The notes under the pieces: generated by a model | The model's database searches: none | Seen by the model: only the letters and a program-made list of their open reading frames with translations | Told to the model about the DNA's origin: nothing | Shown: positions 57,570 to 64,000 of the stretch, one piece after another | How positions within the stretch are numbered: position 1 is the stretch's first letter | How the letters are laid out: each line of letters starts with the position of its first letter | Assembly (NCBI GenBank): GCA_963971405.1 | Contig: OZ020484.1 | Span: 6,820,001 to 6,884,000, forward strand | DNA: 64,000 nucleotides | DNA from: Psococerastis gibbosa | Lineage: Eukaryota; Arthropoda; Insecta; Psocodea; Psocidae | Reading direction: 5' to 3' | Translations under genes and position numbers: made by a program

Positions 57570-58455
57570 TGAAATTAATACAGCTTTTGAATTTGAATTT
57601 TGGCAGCTTGGCGCGCATCTACCGTACATAATTTACTAGTATGTGCCTCTGTGGGCCCCTTTTGCCTTATCTTACGGTAGTTACGCCACTGCCCGCACTA
57701 CGCGTTTTTTGCCCAAAATTAATTTTCACAAGGTGACTGAAGAAGCCTTCTTTTTAATTTTGAGATAACTGCACAATGGTCTTCCCGAAGCACTTATCTA
57801 TTTTAGAGTTCAATTAGTCTGTAGCATCACTCATTGTGAAAAAAATACTTTGTGAAGTTTTACGTTATGAAATAAGTAAAAAACGGCGTTAGCCGAAACC
57901 GGTTAAAGTGTGTTTTTTATGTATTTTATATTATATCGAAAACTTTATTTGGTATTTTTTTCACAATGAGTGATGCTACAGACTAATTGAACTCTAAAAT
58001 AGATAAGTGCTTCGGGAAGACAATCAGGCGCGGATCTACGGGGGGGGGGGGGGGGTAGTAGGGTCCCCCGGGCCCCCCTTGTGCTCGATTTTATTAATTA
58101 CCTATAATATTGAACCCTTATTGCTCTGAAAATGCGTAAAACCCCAATATTTCAGCCCTATTTTTCAAATAGCCTACATTTCGAAATTTAATCTTAGCCC
58201 CCTCCTTGATCTCATTCTAGATCCGCGCCTGAAGACCATGGTGCAGTTATCTCAAAATTAAAAAAGGAAAAATGCAGTTGCTTTGGCTTCTTCAGTCACC
58301 TTGTGAAAATTGATTTTGTTCAAAAAACGCGTAGTGCGGGCAGTGGCGTAACTACCGTAAGATAAGGCAAAAGGGGCCCACAGAGGCACATACTAGTAAA
58401 TTATGCACAGTAGATGCGCTGCCAAAATTCAAATTCAAAAGCTGTATTAATTTCA
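57570..58455 (+). mobile_element. Large foldback, Penelope-like, with hAT inserted in one arm
   Basis: Arm 57570-57850 is the inverse of arm 57955-58455, sharing AAAAGCTGTATTAATTTCA, CAGTGGCGTAACTACCG and GATAAGTGCTTCGGGAAGAC. The spacer contains CGGCGTTAGCCGAAACCGG, a stem plus GAAAC as near the hammerhead of Penelope-like elements. A hAT miniature occupies 58025-58231 of the right arm. Confidence 0.6.
58025..58231. mobile_element. hAT miniature inside a foldback arm
   Basis: It starts CAGGCGCGGATCTA, has a 17-G run at 58040-58056, and ends TAGATCCGCGCCTG. It is flanked by AAGACAAT (58017-58024) and AAGACCAT (58232-58239). The other foldback arm shows the uninterrupted GAAGACCATTGTGCAG. Confidence 0.93.
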
Positions 58456-58559
58456 ATTATTTTATTTAATTTGGTTTTGTAAAAATCTCCTTTAATATGT
58501 AAATATTTTCATGACTTTTAAAGAAGATACATACGGTATAGTATTAGTATAGCCGGCCG

Positions 58560-58800
58560 CCTTACCAAGTTGAATCCAGCGGACCAGAGCAGGTTCAAAG
58601 ATGCAGATAACTTGGTAGTGTGCACATCAGTGCCGGTAGGGAAACATGATAGGACTTGTCCTGGTCACCTCCGAACTAATCGTGTGACTTTACTGTGTTT
58701 CCCAAGTGGTTCGGAATCCACTATAATCAGGAGGTCCCCTGTCCTATGGGCCCACACCGTGACCTGGGACTGTGTACAACCATACTACTACTACTACGGT
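58560..58800 (+). mobile_element. Unclassified dispersed repeat with TAC tail
   Basis: AAGTTGAATCCAGCGGACCA through GTTCGGAATCCACTATAATC, ending CTACTACTACTAC. It is read through by the 146-codon frame at 58570, whose first half is therefore repeat-derived. Confidence 0.75.
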
Positions 58801-59450
58801 ATAGTAGGCTATGTAAGCCTAAAGCCATTGAATTCCCATAGAAATGGACTTGTATTGCGAATACCCCGACATAACACAGCTTTATATGGTAGTTCTTTTT
58901 TTGTAAATGTCTGCCGCCAGTGGAACTCCCTAGATAAGGAAATTAGATCGCAGCCAAAGATTCGTGGGTTCAAAAGCCAGTTACTGAAAAAATTACTAGG
59001 AACAGAATAGGTTTAGAATAAGAATACTGTCTAGATATTTACTGTATGTGTTTTTTTTTTACGTCACGTCACTTTAGAATAAGTTCTTTTTATGCATACT
59101 TATAATTGTAGAAAGAATGAGACGCAACTGATCCACAATAAAATATATTAAACGTGACCGGTTTCGGTAAAAAACCATCATTTTACCGAAACCGGTCACG
59201 TTTAATATATTTTATTGTGGATCAGTTGCGTCTCATTCTTTCTACAATTATAAGTATGATGAAGTTCCACGAAGTCACTTTGGAGAATCTCACTATGATA
59301 CTTTTTATGCATTGTTAGAATAAGATTGTTTACGTTAAGCCTATGTATTTTGTAAATTGTATTGTTCTTGGACGTGGGTTAGGCAGAAAAAGACTTTCTA
59401 GTCTTAAGTCTCGCCCCGTAAATATAAGACGTTAATTATTATTATTATGC
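58801..59450 (+). pseudogene. LINE C-terminus and 3' UTR
   Basis: The last about 60 codons before TAG at 59008-59010 read NSHRNGLVLRIPRHNTALYG then SSFFVNVCRQWNSLDKEIRS, the standard C-terminus of Jockey/CR1-type LINEs (SFF....R.WNSLP.EIR). The 3' UTR continues to an ATTATTATTATT tail near 59436-59447. It is interrupted by the 59098-59300 insertion. Confidence 0.85.
59098..59300. mobile_element. Penelope-like inverted unit inserted in LINE 3' UTR
   Basis: The inverted arms 59098-59168 and 59189-59260 appear nearly perfect (ACTTATAATTGTAGAAAG...CTTTCTACAATTATAAGT). The element is flanked by a 12-bp direct repeat CTTTTTATGCAT (59086-59097 and 59301-59312). ACCGAAACCGGTCACG next to the loop matches the GAAAC..GUC half of the minimal hammerhead typical of Penelope-like elements, but the CUGAUGA half reads AAAATGA. 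Confidence 0.7.
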
Positions 59451-59454
59451 ACTA

Positions 59455-60170
59455 TGATCGCTCGATAAGCGGAAGCTTGAGCGTGATAATGCTGATTAAT
59501 AACAAATTGTTGTTCTCAATATATGCACCTTGTCCGGGGTTACCGGTCAAGGAAAAAAGTGAAAAGTGAAGTGATTATTAAGTCTAGGGATGGCATCCGG
59601 GCCCCGGGCAACATAGTTCCGCCCCTGAGTGAGGGTGACACTTGCTCCTAATCGTAATAGTATCGTACAATAATAGGGGGGAAAGGTTCAAACAATCCTG
59701 TGAGAGAAAAAGGTCCAACACAACTGTCATGAAGTTCAATACAATGTATGAAAAAGTATGGTACCGTACCGGTAATGCAATTGGTACCGTTCTAGATGAA
59801 ATACATGCAGTTTGTACATAATTAGCCTAGTAAAATCTGTTTCCTGCTGAATGATCCTTCCAGAACATATCCTGCTTTTTTAGCTTCTACAACGCTGGCA
59901 ATTTCTACTAAGTTAATATAGTAAATTGCCAGGCAAACACTACAGAGTAAATAATGCGGAAGACAGCAACAATATTTTGCAAAAAAATCCAGTCTGGTAC
60001 AGTGGCACAGGTTTCATACATAACAAAATATAAAATCTCACTAAGAATTGCCGCAAAGGTGAAAATAGCAAGAGCTGACACAATTGCATAGCGTTATATT
60101 TGCAGGAATGTATTACAATGGCATATCTTTCTTACACTGAATTACACCAGCGGCCCCATCATGGCGAATA
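59455..60170. other. No gene recognised
   Basis: Unique-looking sequence. GGTACCGTACCGGTAATGC near 59760 is a short low-complexity patch. Confidence 0.4.
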
Positions 60171-60174
60171 TAAT

Positions 60175-60295
60175 ATCGGGGTTAATATAATACCTGGTAT
60201 TAAAATTGTAAACAAGATAACTTTACAATGGAAAGTGCTATTCAAAATTTGTTTGTTTACAGTTTTAATCCCAGGAGTAAGTTAATACCATAGAC
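60175..60295. mobile_element. Small palindromic MITE, copy 3 of 3
   Basis: ATTGTAAACAAGATAACTTT, AATGGAAAGTGCTATTC and TTTGTTTACAGTTTTAATCC match the other copies. It lies 0.1 kb before the 5S sequence. Confidence 0.7.
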
Positions 60296-60387
60296 ATTTT
60301 ATACCATAGACATTTTATTAGCTCCATGGCCATGATCAGGCCGCAGAAACATGAAGATGATACACAACTTCCCTCACGATTTCCACA

Positions 60388-60505
60388 GCCAGTGATCATA
60401 CCATGTTTAAAGCACCGGTTCTCGTCCGATCACCGAAGTTAAGCAACATTGGGCGTGGTTAGTACTTAGATGGGTGACCGCTTGGGAACACCACGTATCA
60501 TTGGC
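60388..60505 (+). rRNA. 5S rRNA gene or 5S-derived retroelement head
   Basis: This 118-base sequence has the full 5S layout. Helix I pairs GCCAGTGAT with ATCATTGGC, with one G-U. The internal Pol III promoter reads AAGTTAAGCAAC (A box), GGTTAGTACTTAG (intermediate element) and GATGGGTGACCGCTTGGG (C box). TTTTT at 60512-60516 is a terminator. The spelling TCCGATCACCGAAGTTAAGC is arthropod-like. It is a single copy, not part of a visible tandem array. An AT-rich segment and a TTGAATTGAATTGAATT tail follow at 60617-60640, so a 5S-derived SINE is a serious alternative. Confidence 0.88.
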
Positions 60506-60544
60506 ATCCTTCTTTTTATCTATCAAATTACTGTTTTATTTCTT

Positions 60545-60645
60545 AAGTTATATTTTATAATTGGTATCTCGGAGTTACCGCCGGAGTGCCGCTTTATTTA
60601 AAATGCAAGTTTTGAATGAATTTGAATTGAATTGAATTAATGAAT
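60545..60645 (+). repeat. LINE-type 3' tail after the 5S sequence
   Basis: TGGTATCTCGGAGTTACCG then a GAATTGAATT repeat is reminiscent of LINE 3' ends. It follows the 5S terminator by about 30-40 bases. Confidence 0.4.
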
Positions 60646-60649
60646 TATG

Positions 60650-61250
60650 TATTTTCAAATCTCTACTAATTAATATCTAGTACAAGATAAACAGTTTTTC
60701 CCCTATTTTAGGGGAAATTTGAAATTAATATAAGATTTACTGATTTGAAGCAACATAAATTTGGTTGCATGTAGGTATGTATGACTGTAACTACTGTAAG
60801 TATAATACAATACGAGTACAATAAATTTATATTTCCATAAAAGTTAAGTTACAGTTACACAGTAGGTATATAATATGCTTTGGTTCGAAATGTTTATTAT
60901 CGTTAGCAAACTATTAACAATTTCCTACTAGATAGGCTTAGGTGGTTTGCAGAAAGGGGGGGGGGGGAGAACTTGTAACCGACGCCTACGGTTTTAGTTA
61001 GGTACCTATAGTGACGTTGACCAGATTTTAACCTTTTACTTTCTTATATTTGAAAGTCATGATTCTCCATGACGCCTGCTGTCTTAAGAGGCCTAAAGCA
61101 CTCCAGATAGCCTGTATATGAGCATTTCAGATTAGTGCCTAATTGTGGGATAGTTTACTAATTCGAGCTACGTAGATTATTTTAAAAGCATTTTAGTCTA
61201 TTTTAATGTGGAAACTTTGATCATTTGGGTAATTTTTGGGTGTGGAAATA
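60650..61250. other. Upstream flank of the peptide gene
   Basis: AT-rich sequence with a G run near 60956-60967. No further promoter elements were recognised beyond the TATA box at 61259. Confidence 0.4.
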
Positions 61251-61258
61251 AAATAAGG

Positions 61259-61296
61259 TATAAAACATAATGTTATAGGGAGAAATTAATCAGTTC
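61259..61296 (+). promoter_or_regulatory. TATA box and initiator of the secreted-peptide gene
   Basis: TATAAAA lies at 61259-61265. The arthropod initiator TCAGTT lies at 61290-61295, with its A at 61292 as likely +1. The TATA box is then at about -33 to -27, a normal spacing. The 5' UTR would be 39 bases to ATG 61331. Confidence 0.7.
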
Positions 61297-61330
61297 TTAC
61301 TTTTTGTGGACGAGTAAACAACGCTTCACA

Positions 61331-62553
61331 ATGTTCAAGGTAACTTTTTTTTTTAAACAATTTGCCACTATTAGGTTCGGTTTTAAGGGTTAACTATTTA
61401 AGAGGACATTGATCCCGCGCAAAGTCAAGGGCGGATTTTGCCTCCAATTTAGGGGGGGGGGGGTCAGCCAGTCAGCGGTCAGGTTCAGTGGATTATAACA
61501 TTAAAAAACATAATTATTTTTAATTCCCCCTGTAAACCCATTGTTATCTAGTGTAAGTTAATTTTTTTTTGGGAGGGGGGGGGGGGGGGGTACCGGACCC
61601 TCTGACCTCCCCCTAAAATCCGCCGTTGCGGAAAGTGATATGGCGTTGGAAACATTGATGAGCGTAAAGCCGTTAATGAGATACCGTACTGAGATGTCAA
61701 TCACGTCTTGTACAATCAAAGGAAATGTTCCCATATACAGTATACAGGGGGATATATGGGCCGCTCAAATGGAACGTATGCACATTTAGGCCACTTTTAA
61801 ACCCCCCTCCCCTGTAATAAATGGTAAGCAAATTACAACCCCTCCATGCTTGGAGCACCCCACATAATTTTGAACATTGTTAGGGGAGGAAACAAACATT
61901 ATACATTAAATTATTAAAAAATGAAGTAGTTTTTATTGTTCAGAGCTTCTGCCCATGAACTGTCAAATATTGACTTTTTGTTATATTACGAAGCCAACCT
62001 AGCGGAGTAAGGGCTGTAAAGCCCTCTCTTACACTCAACTAGGAAGGTACGGGACCGCCTGTTTTACATGCCCTCCGAAGCATCAGTCCTGTTCTGGGTG
62101 TCCCTGGTTGAGAGCCCCAAACTTGTCATATCTCCGGTGATCTTTCTTCTCAATGTAACTTTTGGCCTCCCTGGTGGTTTTCTTCCTTGTATCTCCCTGT
62201 CAATTACTCTTTTGACTGGGCGGTTTTCGCCTCTACGTAGTACGTATCCCCACCAGTTCAGCCTCTTTTCTCTTAGCTTTTCTTGCACGTCACGGGTTCC
62301 AATATTATTATGCCTTAAATCTTAATTTCTACGTTGGTCTCTCAGCGTTACACCGCAGGATCTTCTTAGCATTCGCATTTTATTACTTTTTGATCCTATT
62401 TTCAATTTTGTTTTTCAGATTTTCATGCTCGTGGTGGTACTAGCTGTTTTAACCATGGCTTCAGCTACCCTGCCAGTCTACAAGTACTACCCAGGCTACG
62501 TTCACTATAACTACCCTCTGCCTTACTACTACCACTATTACCCACTCAAATAA
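61331..62553 (+). CDS. Small secreted tyrosine-rich peptide, two exons
   Basis: Exon 1 (61331-61339) encodes only Met-Phe-Lys and ends at the donor AAG|GTAACT. The intron (61340-62418) ends TTTTTCAG, and exon 2 (62419-62553) continues in phase 0 to TAA. The 47-residue product starts MFKIFMLVVVLAVLTMASA, a textbook signal peptide with likely cleavage after ASA. It leaves a 28-residue mature peptide with 11 tyrosines, 5 prolines, no cysteine or acidic residue, and lysine at the C-terminus; a characteristic stretch is PLPYYYHYYPLK. An MFK/MK first exon split from the signal peptide is a classic layout of arthropod cuticle and small secreted protein genes. A structural cuticle or other extracellular peptide is a guess; no family is recognised. 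TATA box, initiator, splice sites and poly(A) signal all agree. Confidence 0.82.
61426..61628. mobile_element. hAT miniature in the peptide gene intron
   Basis: It starts CAAGGGCGGATTTTGC and ends AAAATCCGCCGTTG. The flanks CGCAAAGT (61418-61425) and CGGAAAGT (61629-61636) match at 7 of 8. There are two G runs inside, and the termini resemble those of 53408-53561. Confidence 0.88.
61974..62083 (-). mobile_element. tRNA-SINE 3' half in the intron
   Basis: It reads GACTTTTTGTTATATTACGA, GCCAACCTAGCGGAGTAAGG and CATGCCCTCCGAAGCAT. It stops where LINE sequence starts, so the SINE was truncated or joined there. Confidence 0.82.
62064..62390 (-). pseudogene. LINE C-terminal fragment in the intron
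   Basis: The minus strand reads MQEKLREKRLNWWGYVLRRG, ENRPVKRVIDREIQGRKPPG and RPKVTLRRKITGDM. This is the C-terminal W.G.V.RR...R...GR...GRPK signature of a LINE reverse transcriptase polyprotein. The frame is intact for 74 codons but lacks the catalytic domain. It shares a family with the minisatellite at 45272-45719. Confidence 0.9.
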
Positions 62554-62586
62554 AGTCTACTCAGAAGAAAATAACCCTATAATAAA
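62549..62586 (+). terminator. Poly(A) signals of the peptide gene
   Basis: AATAAA at 62549-62554 overlaps the stop codon (AAA-TAA-A). A second AATAAA at 62581-62586 lies 28 bases past the stop and is the more likely one used. Confidence 0.65.
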
Positions 62587-62675
62587 CAAATAAATAAATA
62601 GTGACTTTTTCTTCCCTTCGTAACGAGCCAAACCGCGGCGGAGACTCATTCGTTGTTAATGCGACTACTGTATCA

Positions 62676-62712
62676 CTGAAGATGTCAACAGTAAATGTCC
62701 ACGAAACGTTCG
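62676..62712 (+). ncRNA. Hammerhead-like core motif
   Basis: CTGAAGA (62676-62682), 20 bases, then GAAAC (62703-62707). Stem II GTCAACA/TGTCCAC pairs at 5 of 7 positions. See 47284 and 62843. Confidence 0.35.
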
Positions 62713-62842
62713 GATGTGTAATCATCCCGTCAGCCCGGATCATTCTAGTCCAAGTTACCTGTAGCGGAGATAAAGCTCCACATCTTCAGTGGAACTGCGT
62801 ATAGACTTCAAAGATTGCATCTCGGAAGTCTACGCAGAGTCA

Positions 62843-62880
62843 TTGAAGATGTCGACAGCATATGTTGATGAAACCTTTGG
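62843..62880 (+). ncRNA. Hammerhead-like core motif, best stem II
   Basis: TTGAAGA (first core base changed), 20 bases, then GAAAC (62870-62874). Stem II GTCGACA/TGTTGAT can form 7 pairs including 2 wobbles, closed by GCATA. Confidence 0.35.
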
Positions 62881-62934
62881 AAGTATGCTTTCAGAACGAC
62901 TACAGCCTATCATCCTAGATTCTGCTAATTCTTC

Positions 62935-63035
62935 AAATAAAATATTTATATATTTATATATTATATTTTTTATATTATATATATATATATTATATTATAT
63001 ATAAAAAATACATATATATATATATATATATATAT
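62935..63035. repeat. AT-rich TA microsatellite
   Basis: Long runs of TA and TATAT interrupted by short T and A runs. The reading frame passing through it is low complexity. Confidence 0.9.
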
Positions 63036-63359
63036 GGTGGGATCTCCTATATAAAACTATTGTGATAGGTGGTAGGTTTCGTCCCACGATCATTTGTAAA
63101 GTCTATATTGGAGCGGTGAGACATTCGAGCGAGCTAAAAATATTTTGTTAAATTCTGGTACGTTTTTTCAATAGCTGGCCATAGGAAGCGTCGCATCAGG
63201 TGGGCCCTGGATTCAGTAAAACATTTATAGCGCTTGAATGTCCCATCGCTCCTATATCGAGTTCTAGTTTCAGCAAGGAGATTTTGGTATAGCTGTGCCA
63301 TTCCTTATCGAGGCTTTCCAAGCGATGATCGGACCCGCTCTTAGGCTGTTCCAGCCGCC

Positions 63360-63630
63360 CGCCATACCAAGTTGAATCCAGTGGACCAGAGCAAGTTCAA
63401 AGCTGCAGATAACTTGGTCGTGTGCACAGTGCCGGTAGGGAAACATGGTAGGACTTGTCCTGGTCACCTCCGAACTAATCGTGTGACTTCACTGTGTTTC
63501 CCAAGTGGTTCGGAATCCACTATAATCAGGAGGTCCACTGTCCTATGGGCTAGCGTAGGGCAGTCAAGTCGGGGTCGCGCTATGGGCCCAAATTCGTTAT
63601 TAACCCGACGAACACTACTACTACTAGGCT
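63360..63630 (+). mobile_element. Unclassified dispersed repeat with ACT tail
   Basis: AAGTTGAATCCAGTGGACCA, TCCTGGTCACCTCCGAACTA and GTTCGGAATCCACTATAATC, ending ACTACTACTACTA. It is very close to the 58560 copy, so probably young. The frame 63372-63656 is repeat sequence. Confidence 0.8.
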
Positions 63631-63634
63631 GTTC

Positions 63635-64000
63635 CAACTATCGTAGGAAAAGTTAAGCAAAGTAGAATCCGATTTTGAAACCGTAGCATTGGAATAGAAA
63701 AAACCTGGTAGCTGCCAGCAGATTCCACTTTTCATATAGCTATACCTACGTAGGTGTGAATCCCCCCCCCTTTTACTTACTTACTTAGTTTTAACTAGCC
63801 TAAGGAAATAAGATACAAAGAATTTGAAAGAGGATGAGATTGGTGGAAAGGTCAGCAATCTGCTGTGGCAAGTGGGAGGCAAAGGTTCGAATCTCGCTCT
63901 CGATAAATTTTTCTCTAACTTAACACAATCAGCATGACCAGAAATAGTTCAGTTTGTAGTGAACTAGACTATGAAACGGAAGGTCCAAGTTCACATAATA
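63635..64000. other. No gene; tRNA-like boxes near the window end
   Basis: GGTTCGAATCTCG near 63884 is B-box-like. AGTTCAGTTTGTAGTGAAC with GGAAGGTCCAAGTTC near 63947-63993 recalls a tRNA head, and the related ACTATGAAACGGAAG occurs near 40810. The evidence is too weak for a tRNA call. Confidence 0.3.

Noticed and set aside
58570-59010. 146-codon frame as a gene
   Set aside because: The first half is a dispersed repeat and the second half a LINE C-terminus.
1-64000. CRISPR arrays, prokaryotic operons or a bacterial system
   Set aside because: No short direct repeats with unique spacers, no ribosome-binding-site-led gene clusters; splice sites and eukaryotic transposons dominate.

Overview
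This is an AT-rich stretch of animal nuclear DNA, most likely from an arthropod and possibly an insect. The evidence is a 5S rRNA sequence with arthropod-like spelling, a TATA + TCAGTT-initiator promoter driving a split 'MFK|' secreted-peptide gene, and a dense mixture of Tc1, hAT, PIF/Harbinger-like, LINE, Penelope-like and tRNA-SINE debris. There is no prokaryotic gene organisation. Nearly all short open frames are chance frames or pieces of repeats. The species cannot be named from sequence alone.

One credible protein-coding gene was found, at 61259-62586 on the plus strand. Exon 1 encodes only Met-Phe-Lys. After a 1079-base intron, exon 2 completes a 19-residue signal peptide and a 28-residue tyrosine-rich mature peptide. 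The intron carries a hAT miniature element, a SINE fragment and a LINE fragment. About 0.75 kb upstream lies a 5S rRNA gene or 5S-derived retroelement (60388-60505).

Layout: 0-2.5 kb has a half MITE and a dead Tc1 transposon, then a 143-base tandem duplication. 2.5-12.7 kb is mostly unrecognised DNA with small MITEs, tRNA-like heads and SINE pieces. 12.7-14.1 kb is a hAT element with a perfect 8-base target duplication. 14.8-31.4 kb holds a family of foldback MITEs with TTA/TAA duplications, several of which carry a second MITE at their palindrome centre; one composite sits inside an unrelated MITE. 33-45 kb has hAT miniatures with long G runs, a 154-base minisatellite and a solo LTR inserted into another solo LTR. 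45-54 kb has LINE remnants, a LINE-derived minisatellite and a degenerate tandem array. 54-60 kb has more hAT/SINE nests, large foldbacks and a Penelope-like insertion inside a LINE 3' end. 60-64 kb holds the 5S sequence, the peptide gene and AT microsatellites.

The mobile elements are layered, so the nests give relative ages: SINE in hAT, Harbinger-like composite in a 4-bp-TSD MITE, hAT in a Penelope-like foldback, and Penelope-like unit in a LINE. All family calls come from reading motifs, terminal repeats and target duplications by eye; no database search or alignment program was run.
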